This document shows positions 31,109 through 39,688 of a stretch of 64,000 nucleotides of DNA, piece after piece (position 1 is the stretch's first letter; each line of letters opens with the position of its first letter). The translations under genes were made by a program, and so were the position numbers. The notes under the pieces were generated by a model, which made no database searches, was not told where the DNA came from, and was given only the letters and a program-made list of their open reading frames with translations. Source of the DNA: Streptomyces sp. NBC_00258. Lineage in GTDB: Bacteria > Actinomycetota > Actinomycetes > Streptomycetales > Streptomycetaceae. The stretch covers positions 8,308,001-8,372,000 of the forward strand of contig NZ_CP108081.1 of the NCBI RefSeq assembly GCF_036182465.1. The letters run 5' to 3'.

Positions 31109-33190
31109 GTGGCGAATGCGGAGCACGGTGGACGACCAGGGGATGCCTTCGGGGCGGCGGCGCCCGGGACGGCGAAGGCACGGCTTGGAGTGGTCCGCGC
31201 GGGCCTCTGGCTGGTCGCCGCCGTCCTGGCGGTACGGCAGGTGGCCGTCGTCCTGAGCACGCCGAAAGGCGAACGGCTGACGGACCTGGAGACCTGGGTC
31301 GGACCCAACGGCGTGCTCCATGTGAAGGGGTCGCTGTACGACTCGACCCAGTTCACGGGCACACCGTTCGCCGGGCTCGTCCTCAAGCCCCTCACCCGGT
31401 CGGCCGAACAGGCCCTGGGCTGGGGCTGGACCTTCGGCACGCTGCTGCTCGTCGTGGCCCTCGGCCTGGTCGCCGCGCGCGCCCTGCCGCAGCCCGTGAG
31501 CCGCCGGACGGCCCTGCTCGCCGCGCCCGTCGCGATCAGCCTGCTGATGCTGTCGCTGCCCGTGCGCAACACGCTCCACCTCGGCCAGACCAGCATCATT
31601 CCCGTGCTGCTCGTGCTCCTCGGCTGCTTCGCCGTGCGCGGGGAACGGGCGAGCGGGGTGCTGATCGGGCTCGCGGCGGCCCTCCAGCCGACCGTGCTCC
31701 TCTTCGTGCCGCTCCTGTGGTTCACCGGCCGCCGCCGGGCCGCCGCCTCCACGGGGATCGCCTTCGCCGCGGGCACCGCGCTCGCGTGGGCGGCGATGCC
31801 GCACGACTCGTACACGTACTGGGTGCACCACCTGGCCGGAGTCGGGCTCGGGCGGCCCGCCGACGACCTCGCCAACCAGTCGCTGCACGGCGCGCTGCTC
31901 CGGCTCGGCCTCGAAGGCCCGCTGGAGATCGGGCTGTTCCTGTCGCTGGGCGCGGCCGTCGCCGTGCTCGGCCTGCGCCGCGCCGTGCGCTACGCCCGCG
32001 ACGGGCAGTTGCTGCTCGCGGTCGCGGTCACCGGCTGTGTCGCCGTCGCCGTGTCGCCCACCACCTGGCAGCACCAGCTGCTGTGGGTGCTGCTCGCGCT
32101 GGTCGGCCGGGTCGGCAAGAAGGCCGGCGACCGGTACGTATGGCCCGTCGCCGTCATCCTGGTGATGACGCTCCCGGCGAAGATGATGCTGCCGAACATG
32201 GCGGCCCTCTACCCGCTGCGTGACAACGTCGTCCTGCTCGCCGCCCTCGCCGCGGCCACCGTGGTTCCGTTTCTGTCCCGAACGTCGGAGTACTACCGCT
32301 CGCCGATTCCGACCGAGTACGCGCAGCCGGTGCCCACCAGGTGGAAGCGCGTGCCGCTGCTGCCGTTCCTGCGCCGGGTCCTCACCCGGCCGAACCTGCT
32401 GCTCGAACTTCTGCTGATCCGCGTCGGCTACTCCGCGTACCAGCAGGTCAGACTCGCGGCGACCGGCGGCACCAACACGGGGGGCCGTGCCACCGCCGAG
32501 GAACACGGCGAGCAGATCCACGCGATCGAGAAGTTCCTGCACATCGACGTCGAGCGCTGGGTCAACCACGCGGTGGTGGACGTCCCGTGGCTGCAGAGCT
32601 TCTTCGACTTCTACTACACGTCGTTCCACTTCGTGGTGCCGCTGAGTGTCCTCGGCATCCTCTACGTCCGCCGTCCCGCCGACTACCGCTGGGCCCGCGC
32701 GGCGCTCGGCTTCGCCACGCTGTTCGCGCTCGTCGGCTTCTGGCTCTACCCGCTGGCCCCGCCGCGGCTGATGCCGGGCCTCGGCTTCATCGACACCGTG
32801 CACGGTGTGCAGGACTTCTCCCAGCCGGACTACGGGACGCTGACCGCGCTCACCAACCAGTACGCGGCGATGCCCTCGCTGCACTTCGGCTGGTCGCTGT
32901 GGTGCGGGCTCGTCATCGCGATTCTCGCCCCGAAGTGGTGGATGAAGGCTCTCGGCCTGCTGCACCCGCTGTTCACGGTCTCCGCGATCGTGGCGACCGC
33001 CAACCACTGGGTCCTGGACGCGGCGGGCGGCGCGGCCGTCGTCGGCGCGGGCTTCGCGCTGACCTACCTGCTCCAGGGACCGCGCCCGCGGCCGCTCGCG
33101 AAACCGGCGGTGGAGGCGGCGAAGACGGCGGAGGCCGCGGAGGTCAGCACCGCGGAGCCGGCCCCGGCGAAGGACCGTACCCCGAGCTGA
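31109..33190 (+). CDS. GT87-type glycosyltransferase / PAP2 phosphatase fusion
   Basis: This roughly 693-residue membrane protein has an N-terminal GT87 (DUF2029, mannosyltransferase-type GT-C) half with about nine helices, including LHLGQTSIIPVLLVLLGCFA and SPTTWQHQLLWVLLALVGR. The second half is a PAP2/inositolphosphotransferase-like domain with AMPSLHFGWSLW and NHWVLDAAGGAAVV, the catalytic His and Asp pattern. The combination suggests glycosylation and phosphate release on a polyprenyl or phospholipid carrier. I favour GTG 31109 because GGGAGG lies upstream; ATG 31067 is in frame. Its 3' end overlaps the convergent gene by 47 bases. Confidence 0.8.
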   Translation: MANAEHGGRPGDAFGAAAPGTAKARLGVVRAGLWLVAAVLAVRQVAVVLSTPKGERLTDLETWVGPNGVLHVKGSLYDSTQFTGTPFAGLVLKPLTRSAEQALGWGWTFGTLLLVVALGLVAARALPQPVSRRTALLAAPVAISLLMLSLPVRNTLHLGQTSIIPVLLVLLGCFAVRGERASGVLIGLAAALQPTVLLFVPLLWFTGRRRAAASTGIAFAAGTALAWAAMPHDSYTYWVHHLAGVGLGRPADDLANQSLHGALLRLGLEGPLEIGLFLSLGAAVAVLGLRRAVRYARDGQLLLAVAVTGCVAVAVSPTTWQHQLLWVLLALVGRVGKKAGDRYVWPVAVILVMTLPAKMMLPNMAALYPLRDNVVLLAALAAATVVPFLSRTSEYYRSPIPTEYAQPVPTRWKRVPLLPFLRRVLTRPNLLLELLLIRVGYSAYQQVRLAATGGTNTGGRATAEEHGEQIHAIEKFLHIDVERWVNHAVVDVPWLQSFFDFYYTSFHFVVPLSVLGILYVRRPADYRWARAALGFATLFALVGFWLYPLAPPRLMPGLGFIDTVHGVQDFSQPDYGTLTALTNQYAAMPSLHFGWSLWCGLVIAILAPKWWMKALGLLHPLFTVSAIVATANHWVLDAAGGAAVVGAGFALTYLLQGPRPRPLAKPAVEAAKTAEAAEVSTAEPAPAKDRTPS

Positions 33191-34937
33191 TCCGGTACTC
33201 GCCCGGCTCGGTCACCGTCAGACGCGTGAACTCGCCCGCCTTCTCCAGGCAGCCGCCCTCGGCGTACAGCCAGGGCGAGAAGGCGACGCGCACGGTCACC
33301 GAGCCGGCCCGCGGGACGTGCACGAGGACCGCGGCGCTGTCGGCCCGCACGACGGTGGCGGGCTTCGACACCAGGGGCACCGCCCCGCGCACGCGGTAGA
33401 CCCGCCAGTTCACGTCCCGCCACACCGGCTCCAGCCACTCGGTGCCCCGCGCGACCAGGCGCGCCTCGTCCTCCGCGAAGCCGTCCGGCTTTCCCGAGGG
33501 CAGTACGACGAAGCCGACCGCCCACCGGTCCAGCCAGGCCCGGTACGTCGTCTCCGAGAACGTCCCGTCGTAGAAGAGCCGGCCGCGCTCCATGTCCAAT
33601 TGCCGGTTCCAGCCGCGCGCCAGGTTCACGTGCGGGGCCAGCGCGGTCGCCTCGCGGTGGTTGCGGGCCGGGACCACCTCGACGCGCGTACGGTCCGCGC
33701 CGAGCCGGTCCAGGGCGTCCACGACGCTGGCCGTGTCGGAGGCCCAGGCCGGCACGGCCGTCGACACCTGCAGATCGTCGACGGTCTTCTTGCCCACCCA
33801 GCCCACGGAGAAGACCAGCGCCATGGCGAGCGCGATCCGGCGTCTCTTCTGGCTGCGACTCCGGGACGCCTCAGCCGGTGTCGAGGGGACGACCGTGCTC
33901 GACCCTTCGGGCCTCCGCGCGCTCGTCCCCTCGACACCGGCGCGCCCCTGCGGCTCCGCTGTGTGCCGATGGCTCGGCACCGCCAGCAGCGCGGCCAACA
34001 GGGCCGCCGGCGCGAACAGTTCCGCGAGCCGCTCCACGTTCGTGCCGACCGGTGAGGGAATCAGATACGTGAGGACCGTCCCGGCCGCGTACACGACGGC
34101 ACCCCAGCGCAGCACCCGCCAGCCGCGCGGCGCGAGGGTCAGTACGACGAGGCCGATCACGACGGGCGGCCAGATCCGGGCCGCCGGCATCAACTGCTCG
34201 CCGGTGAACGGGAACAGCAGGGTGGTGGTGCCCACCACCACGACCGGCGGGACGATCAGCGTGGCGGCCCGCACCCGGTCCCGTACGAGGGCGTGGCCGG
34301 CGCCCGCCACGACCAGGAACAGTCCGGCCACCGGGCTCGCCATGGCCGCCAGCGCCGCGTACGCCACCGCGAGCGGCAGCCGGCGCTCCCGGGTCAGCAG
34401 CACACAGGCCGCGAGCCCGAGCGCGACACCGAGGGCGAAGGTGGTGCGCCCCGACGCGACGTTGCACCACAGCGCGAGCGAGGCGAGCAGCGCCGGGCCG
34501 AGCGGCCGGCGGATCCCCGTACGGACGATGAGGACCGAGGCCAGCCAGGCGGCGAGGAGCCCGGCGGCGACGGTGACCGTGCGCACGCCGAAGGCGGCCA
34601 TCAGATAGGGCGAGATCAGGCTGTAGTTGGCGGTGTGCATCCCGCCGTACCAGAACAGGCTGTACGCCGAACCGCCGTGCCGGGACGCGAAGTCGGCCCA
34701 GGCCTCCTGTGCCGCGAGATCACCGCCGCCGGTGGCGAGGAACAGCCACCACACCACGTACAGCGGCACGGTCGGCAGGGTGGCGAGGAGGGGAACGCGG
34801 TGCCGCCTCCAAACCGGGCGGAGGTCCCGCTTCCGGGAGGCGGTCGCGCCCTCCGGCCGGACGAGTGACAGTTCGGCTGGGACCACGGCTCGGCTTGTCC
34901 GTTCGAAGTCTTCGAAGGTGTCAGTTGGCTGTGCCAT
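33144..34937 (-). CDS. Polytopic membrane protein with C-terminal extracytoplasmic domain
   Basis: The 597-residue protein has about ten hydrophobic helices over residues 50-325, with an early loop WYGGMHTANYSLISPYL typical of GT-C-like actinobacterial envelope proteins. A short linker coded by a large inverted repeat follows, then one more helix (IALAMALVFSVGWVG) and a roughly 220-residue soluble domain (DRTRVEVVPARNHREATAL, GRLFYDGTFSETTYRAWLD). It is likely a carrier-dependent glycosyltransferase or related envelope enzyme, but no catalytic motif is certain. It overlaps the GT87-PAP2 gene tail to tail, and related function is plausible. Confidence 0.65.
   Translation of the reverse strand: MAQPTDTFEDFERTSRAVVPAELSLVRPEGATASRKRDLRPVWRRHRVPLLATLPTVPLYVVWWLFLATGGGDLAAQEAWADFASRHGGSAYSLFWYGGMHTANYSLISPYLMAAFGVRTVTVAAGLLAAWLASVLIVRTGIRRPLGPALLASLALWCNVASGRTTFALGVALGLAACVLLTRERRLPLAVAYAALAAMASPVAGLFLVVAGAGHALVRDRVRAATLIVPPVVVVGTTTLLFPFTGEQLMPAARIWPPVVIGLVVLTLAPRGWRVLRWGAVVYAAGTVLTYLIPSPVGTNVERLAELFAPAALLAALLAVPSHRHTAEPQGRAGVEGTSARRPEGSSTVVPSTPAEASRSRSQKRRRIALAMALVFSVGWVGKKTVDDLQVSTAVPAWASDTASVVDALDRLGADRTRVEVVPARNHREATALAPHVNLARGWNRQLDMERGRLFYDGTFSETTYRAWLDRWAVGFVVLPSGKPDGFAEDEARLVARGTEWLEPVWRDVNWRVYRVRGAVPLVSKPATVVRADSAAVLVHVPRAGSVTVRVAFSPWLYAEGGCLEKAGEFTRLTVTEPGEYRISSGYGPSPGPAPRC
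33874..33941. repeat. Perfect 19-bp inverted repeat inside a gene
   Basis: GCCGGTGTCGAGGGGACGA (33874-33892) and TCGTCCCCTCGACACCGGC (33923-33941) are exact reverse complements with a 30-base loop. They encode the linker between the transmembrane core and the last helix of the membrane protein. Confidence 0.9.
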
Positions 34938-35008
34938 CCGTGAAGACGCGTAACGGACCGGAAACGTTCACTCGGTTTCGGGCACGGGGCAACCCGGCGG
35001 GACCCGGG

Positions 35009-35048
35009 GGAGGCAGGGGCGGGGCGTAGGGGGGATGCCCCTGCCTCC
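35009..35048. terminator. Hairpin terminator downstream of cyp125
   Basis: GGAGGCAGGGGC and GCCCCTGCCTCC form a 12-bp stem with a 16-base loop, just after the cyp125 stop on its strand. Confidence 0.75.
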
Positions 35049-35070
35049 CGCGAAGCGGGTCACCGGCGGC

Positions 35071-36315
35071 TCAACCGGCGCTGACCTGCAGTTCCTTGAC
35101 GCCGTTGATCCATGCCGAGCGCAGCCGGCGAGGGTCGCCGACCAGCCTGAGGCCGGGCATCGCGTCGGCGATCGCGTTGAAGATCAGGTCGATCTCCAGG
35201 GTGGCCAGCGACTTGCCGAGGCAGAAGTGCGGGCCGCCGCCCCCGAAGCCGAGGTGCGGGTTCGGGTCGCGGGTGATGTCGAAGACCTCCGGTGAGTCGA
35301 AGACCTCCGGGTCGTTGTTGGCGGAGGAGTAGAAGATGCCGACGCGGTCGCCCTTCCTGATCTGCTTGCCGCCCAGTTCGGTGTCCTGGGTCGCCGTGCG
35401 CTGGAAGGAGACGACCGGTGTCGCCCAGCGGACGATCTCCTCGGCGGCGGTCGCCGGGCGCTCCCGCTTGTAGAGGTCCCACTGGTCGGCGTGGGTGAGG
35501 AAGGCGTGCATGCCGTGGGTGATGGCGTTTCGGGTCGTCTCGTTGCCCGCGACGGCCAGCATCAGCACGAAGAAGCCGAACTCGTCCGAGCCGAGGTTGC
35601 CCTCGTCCTCGGCGGCGACCAGGGTGCTGACGATGTCCTTGGCCGGGCACTGCTTGCGGTCGGCGGACATGTTCATCGCGTAGGCGAGGATCTCGGTGGC
35701 CGACTCCTGGCCGACCTCCTCGGTGATGGCGTACTCCGGGTCGTCGTACGCGATCATCTTGTTGGACCAGTCGAAGATCTTGGCGCGGTCCTCCTGCGGG
35801 ATGCCGATCAGCTCGGCTATCGCCTGGAGGGGCAGTTCGCAGGCGACCTCGGTCACGAAGTCGAAGGAACCACCGGGGCCCGCGTTCGCCAGCGCGGTCT
35901 CGACGATCCGTCCCGCGCGGCCGCGCAGGTTGTCCTCCAGGGCGCGGATCGCCCGCGGGGTGAAGCCGCGCTGGACGATCTGGCGGACCCGGGTGTGCTC
36001 GGGCGGGTCCATGTTCAGCAGGATCAGCCGCTGGGCGTCGATCGCGTCGCGCTCGATGTGCTCGTTGAAGCGGATGATCGCGGTGTTGAGGGTGGACGAG
36101 AACAACTCGGGGTGCGTGGACACGTACTTGACGTCGGCGTGCCGGGTGACGGCCCAGTAGCCCTCGTCCCCGAAACCGGCGAGATTGGGCGGCTGGGGGA
36201 TCCAGCGGACCGGTTCGGTCCGACGCAGCTCGGCGAACTCCGGGAAGGGCACGCGGTGGTGCAGCACGTCGGGGTCGGTGAAATCGAACCCGTCGGGCAG
36301 CGCTGGACAGGTCAT
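35071..36315 (-). CDS. cyp125: Cytochrome P450 CYP125-like, steroid C26/27 monooxygenase
   Basis: This 414-residue P450 has the I-helix AVAGNETTRNAITHG (about 246-260), ExxR in EEIVRWATPVVSFQRTA, and the haem loop GFGGGGPHFCLG with the cysteine ligand near residue 355. It resembles mycobacterial CYP125 closely as I remember that sequence: PDGFDFTDP near the start, LLNMDPPEHTRVRQIVQRGF, VACELPLQAIAELIGIPQED and NPNPHLGFGG. CYP125 oxidises the terminal methyl of the cholesterol side chain. It is divergent from the fadA5-like thiolase, exactly as cyp125 and fadA5 are in Mycobacterium tuberculosis. ATG 36315 has GGAG six bases upstream. Electrons could come through the ferredoxin at 51158. Confidence 0.9.
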   Translation of the reverse strand: MTCPALPDGFDFTDPDVLHHRVPFPEFAELRRTEPVRWIPQPPNLAGFGDEGYWAVTRHADVKYVSTHPELFSSTLNTAIIRFNEHIERDAIDAQRLILLNMDPPEHTRVRQIVQRGFTPRAIRALEDNLRGRAGRIVETALANAGPGGSFDFVTEVACELPLQAIAELIGIPQEDRAKIFDWSNKMIAYDDPEYAITEEVGQESATEILAYAMNMSADRKQCPAKDIVSTLVAAEDEGNLGSDEFGFFVLMLAVAGNETTRNAITHGMHAFLTHADQWDLYKRERPATAAEEIVRWATPVVSFQRTATQDTELGGKQIRKGDRVGIFYSSANNDPEVFDSPEVFDITRDPNPHLGFGGGGPHFCLGKSLATLEIDLIFNAIADAMPGLRLVGDPRRLRSAWINGVKELQVSAG

Positions 36316-36436
36316 CGGCAACTCCAGGTCGTGCGACGGTCGGGTTCTGTCGGTCGAGTTCTGGCAGTCGGGCTCTGGCGGTCGCGCTCTGCCGCGTTCT
36401 GACGGTCCATCAGGTACCGGGAATTGCCGTGAAGGT

Positions 36437-36450
36437 AGTAACGGGTTCTA
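36437..36450. promoter_or_regulatory. Candidate KstR-type operator, cyp125 side
   Basis: AGTAACGGGTTCTA matches the KstR pattern T-N2-AAC-N2-GTT-N2-A at all fixed positions except the first base. It lies about 122 bases before cyp125. Confidence 0.45.
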
Positions 36451-36563
36451 CAAGTGGCAAGAGGCGCGACAACCCGAATTGCGTGCGGAAGTCGTGCAGA
36501 TCGCGACTTCGGGAGCTGCACGACCCTTGCGGTGACGGACGCCGGGTCAGCAGACTGCACACA

Positions 36564-36585
36564 GAACTAGAACGCGTACTAGTTC
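36564..36585. promoter_or_regulatory. Candidate KstR-type operator, fadA5 side
   Basis: GAACTAG-N8-CTAGTTC is a perfect palindrome. Its centre TAGAACGCGTACTA differs from the KstR pattern at one fixed base (GTA for GTT). It lies 61 bases before the thiolase start. Confidence 0.6.
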
Positions 36586-36646
36586 AGCGTGGCGGGTGGG
36601 CCGGGACGCCCGCGCCGCGCGGGTGACCCGAGGAGAGGAACTCCCC

Positions 36647-37816
36647 ATGGCCGCGGAACCCGTGATCGTAGAAGCCGTGCGCACCCCCATCGGCAGGCGC
36701 GGCGGCGCGCTCGCCAACCTGCACCCCGCCTATCTACTGGGTGAGACCTACCGAGAACTCCTCGGCCGTACGGGGATCCAGGCGGACTGCGTCGAGCAGG
36801 TCGTCGGCGGAGCCGTCACCCATGCCGGCGAGCAGTCCGGCAACCCCGCCCGTACCGCGTGGCTCGCGATGGGCCTGCCGTACGAGACGGCGGCGACGAC
36901 CGTGAACGCGCAGTGCGGATCCTCGCAGCAGGCCTCCCACATGGTCGCCAACATGGTCGCGGCGGGCGTCATCGACGTCGGGATCAGCTGTGGCGTCGAG
37001 GTCATGTCCCGAGTGCCGCTCGGAGCCGCCTCCAAGCACGGCCCGGGGAAGCCGACCCCTGACGAGTGGAACGTAGACCTTCCCAACCAGTTCGAGGCCG
37101 CCGAGCGGATCGCCCGTCATCGGGGGCTGACTCGCGAGAACGTGGACTCGCTGGGCCTCATCTCGCAGGAGCGGGCCGCGGCGGCGTGGGCGGAGGAGCG
37201 CTTCAAGCGGGAGACGTTCGCCGTGCAGGTCCCCACGACCGAGGACGAGCAGCGGGCCGGGCAGGGCATGTGGCGCCTGGTCGACCGGGACGAGGGGCTG
37301 CGCGACACGTCCATGGAGGCCCTGGCCGGCCTGAAGCCGGTCATGCCGACGGCGGTCCACACGGCGGGCAACTCGTCGCAGATCTCCGACGGCGCGTCTG
37401 CCCTGATGTGGGCGTCGAAGCGGATGGCGCGGGCGCTGAAGCTGCGCCCGCGGGCGCGGATCGTGGCTCAGGCCCTGGTGGGGTCGGACCCGCACTTCCA
37501 CCTCGACGGCCCGATCGACGCCACGAAGGCGGTTCTCGGCAAGGCGGGGATGTCGCTGAAGGACATCGACGTCATCGAGGTCAACGAGGCCTTCGCGTCA
37601 GTGGTGTTGAGCTGGGCGCAGGTCTTCGAACAGGACCTGGAGAAGGTGAACGTCAACGGCGGCGCGATCGCGCTCGGGCACCCCGTTGGGGCCACGGGGG
37701 CGCGGCTCATCACCACGGCTCTCCATGAACTGGAGCGCAGGGACAAGGAGTTCGCGCTCATCACGATGTGCGCGGGCGGGGCGCTGGCGACCGGGACGAT
37801 CATTCAGCGGTTGTGA
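36647..37816 (+). CDS. fadA5: Steroid 3-ketoacyl-CoA thiolase, FadA5-like
   Basis: This 389-residue thiolase has the nucleophilic cysteine in VNAQCGSSQQ (about 93), the histidine in ALGHPVGATGAR and the second cysteine in TMCAGGALATGTII. Segments such as DLPNQFEAAERIARHRG, SSQISDGASALMW, ARIVAQALVGSDPHFHLDGP and EVNEAFASVVLSWA are those of FadA5, which cleaves the 3-ketoacyl-CoA of the cholesterol side chain. ATG 36647 follows GAGAGGAA. It is divergent from cyp125 with KstR-like boxes between them. A role in general fatty acid oxidation is less likely given this context. Confidence 0.9.
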   Translation: MAAEPVIVEAVRTPIGRRGGALANLHPAYLLGETYRELLGRTGIQADCVEQVVGGAVTHAGEQSGNPARTAWLAMGLPYETAATTVNAQCGSSQQASHMVANMVAAGVIDVGISCGVEVMSRVPLGAASKHGPGKPTPDEWNVDLPNQFEAAERIARHRGLTRENVDSLGLISQERAAAAWAEERFKRETFAVQVPTTEDEQRAGQGMWRLVDRDEGLRDTSMEALAGLKPVMPTAVHTAGNSSQISDGASALMWASKRMARALKLRPRARIVAQALVGSDPHFHLDGPIDATKAVLGKAGMSLKDIDVIEVNEAFASVVLSWAQVFEQDLEKVNVNGGAIALGHPVGATGARLITTALHELERRDKEFALITMCAGGALATGTIIQRL

Positions 37817-37905
37817 GTCACTGCCGTTGTCGTCCAGTTGACGAACGTGGTGAAGGTGGCGGGGCCGAGGGTGAGGACGGGCCCCGCCGGGTTCTTCGAG
37901 TGTCG
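37804..37905 (-). pseudogene. DUF397 gene remnant antisense to the fadA5 end
   Basis: On the minus strand one frame reads SKNPAGPVLTLGPATFTTFV and then N-W-T before a TGA at 37804-37806. This is the recognisable C-terminal half of a DUF397 protein. Upstream the frame breaks and no DUF397 N-terminus or adjoining XRE regulator remains. The remnant overlaps the last 13 bases of the thiolase gene. A GGCGGGGCC/GGCCCCGCC hairpin (37858-37888) lies inside it and could serve as a terminator. Confidence 0.55.
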
Positions 37906-37963
37906 GGGAGGGGCGGAGGGCGGAGCCGCTTCGACGGGCGTTGGCGTGGACAGCCGAGCCCTC

Positions 37964-38734
37964 TCACTCCCGCCCCGAAGCCATGACCGCCAGCACCCCC
38001 ACCACTCCCGCCGCGACCAGCAGCGGAATGGCCAGGCCGTGGTGGAGTACCAGCCAAGCGCCGAGCAGGGCGCCCGCGAGCATCGCGATCACCGATGCCG
38101 TGCGGCGGGGGGAGTGGTGGGCGGTGCCGCCCGCGGCGCGGGAGTCGCTCGCGAGGCCCGTCAGGGTCATGGTCAGGACGGTGGTCGTCAGGTCGGGGAC
38201 GCCCAGTTTGCGCACGGTCGCGTTGCGCAGGCCCATCGCGAAGGCCGTCACCGCGATGAGGGTGTAGACGGTTGCGGTCGCGTCGGGTGCGGCGAAGGCG
38301 ACCACGGAGGCCGCGCCGACCAGTACCGCCTCCGCGGCCAGCGTGAGGCGGGCCCAGGTCCGGCGGGATCCCTTGCCCAGGCGTACCGCGATGCGGCCGC
38401 CCGCCACCGCGCCCACCAGGAAGGTGCCCAGCGACGTCAGCGTGTGCGACACCGAGAAGCCGGGTGCGCCGGCGGCGGCGAACCCCAGCACGACCACGTT
38501 GCCGGTCATGTTCGCCGTGAAGACGTGTTCGAGGCCGAGATAGCTCACCGCGTCGATCAGCCCGCTGACCACGGTCAGGGCCAGCAGCACGGGCGCGAGC
38601 CGCAGTCCGCGCGCCTCGGGGTCGGGCTTGGGTGCGGGGTCGGACGTTCGCGTGTCCGTCCTTTCGTCCGCCTTCTCGTCCGTCTTTCCTGGCTCCCCTG
38701 TGTCCCCCGTCTTCTCTGTCTCTTCGGAACTCAT
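37964..38734 (-). CDS. DUF1275 / YoaK family membrane protein
   Basis: This 256-residue protein has a charged N-terminal region (residues 1-45) and six helices with YoaK/DUF1275 motifs: VVSGLIDAVSYLGLEHVFTA, NMTGNVVVLGFA, and AFAMGLRNATVRKLGVPDLT with TTVLTMTLTGLASDS. The function is unknown; these are integral membrane proteins found widely in bacteria. ATG 38734 follows GGAGG with a short four-base spacer; the frame stays open to 38842. Confidence 0.85.
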   Translation of the reverse strand: MSSEETEKTGDTGEPGKTDEKADERTDTRTSDPAPKPDPEARGLRLAPVLLALTVVSGLIDAVSYLGLEHVFTANMTGNVVVLGFAAAGAPGFSVSHTLTSLGTFLVGAVAGGRIAVRLGKGSRRTWARLTLAAEAVLVGAASVVAFAAPDATATVYTLIAVTAFAMGLRNATVRKLGVPDLTTTVLTMTLTGLASDSRAAGGTAHHSPRRTASVIAMLAGALLGAWLVLHHGLAIPLLVAAGVVGVLAVMASGRE

Positions 38735-38929
38735 GGGGCCTCCGGTCGGCGGGCGGGCTCGGTGCGGTGAAGCGTGCGGTGGAGCGCGGTCAAGTCCACC
38801 ACGGAGGCCTGTCGAGAGTCCGTATGTGCCCCACCGGAGCATGGCGAAGGCGGCGGCCCCGGGGATCGGGGGCCGCCGCCTTCGCGTACGGGGGTGCGCC
38901 TGGGCGCGTCTGGGTGTCTCGCGGGCCGG

Positions 38930-39355
38930 TCAGTACCAGCCGTTGGCCTGCCAGAAGTTCCAGGCGCCGGTCGGGCTGCCGTAGCGGTCGTTCATGTAGT
39001 CGAGGCCCCACTTGATCTGGGTCTTCGGGTTCGTCTTCCAGTCGGAACCGGCGGAGGCCATCTTCGAGGCCGGCAGGGCCTGGACCAGGCCGTAGGCGCC
39101 GGAGGAGGAGTTGGTGGCGGTGACCTTCCAGCCGCTCTCATGCTCGACGATCTTGCTGAACGCCTTGTACTGCGAGTCGTTCGGGATCATCTTCCGCGCG
39201 ATCTCCTTGGCCGAGGTGGGGGAAGCCTTCGCGGGAGCCGCGGCCTGGGCGGGGCCCGCCGCGAACACCATGCCGGCGGTGGCAGCGGCCACGGCGGCAC
39301 CGGTGAGGGCCTTCTTCGGAGTGGCGATACGGCGGATGCGGGTGGAGATGGACAC
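38930..39355 (-). CDS. Secreted transglycosylase-like (SLT) protein
   Basis: This 141-residue protein has a signal peptide (TPKKALTGAAVAAATAGMVF, cleavage near AQA at residue 38) and a C-terminal lysozyme-like fold: KAFSKIVEHESGW with the catalytic Glu, TATNSSSGAYGLVQALPASK, and KTQIKWGLDYMNDRYGSPTG ... AWNFWQANGWY. This is the common Streptomyces exported muralytic protein expected to cleave peptidoglycan during growth. GTG 39355 follows AAGG; the frame runs open to 39499 but that part is the mRNA leader. Confidence 0.85.
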   Translation of the reverse strand: MSISTRIRRIATPKKALTGAAVAAATAGMVFAAGPAQAAAPAKASPTSAKEIARKMIPNDSQYKAFSKIVEHESGWKVTATNSSSGAYGLVQALPASKMASAGSDWKTNPKTQIKWGLDYMNDRYGSPTGAWNFWQANGWY

Positions 39356-39425
39356 AGAGAACCTTTTCCTTCGGGGACATGGCGGTCGCTCGTACGCCGT
39401 GACCCGTAAGGCCTTGGCATGCGTT

Positions 39426-39457
39426 GGCGCCGAGGCCCGGGTGGGCTCGTCGGCGCC
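39426..39457 (-). promoter_or_regulatory. Structured 5' leader of the transglycosylase gene
   Basis: GGCGCCGA and TCGGCGCC form an 8-bp stem enclosing a further GAGCCC/GGGC pairing, about 70 bases before the start. Streptomyces muralytic genes often carry long leaders and some have c-di-AMP riboswitches. I could not match the riboswitch core here. The rest of the 333-base gap to the EcfS gene shows no gene. Confidence 0.35.
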
Positions 39458-39688
39458 TTGCGACTCCTCCAGAGAAACAGGCTCGGCGGGCGTCCGCAAT
39501 GACCCCTTTTGCTAGTTGTGGTCGTATCTGCCGCAAAAGGTCCTTCTGTGACGTGGCTCTCAATCCGCAGGTCAGAGGCGATAAAGGCGTGGGCATGACA
39601 GAAGGAATGATCTACGACCGCGCTTCGTAAGTGACCTAGGTCCTGTGGGCCGCCTCACGGTGGGTGTGACCCGCAGTGGTTGAAGCGT

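Noticed and set aside
39356..39499. N-terminal extension of the transglycosylase frame to 39499
   Set aside because: It would place 48 charged residues before a normal signal peptide; the GTG at 39355 with AAGG fits secretion.
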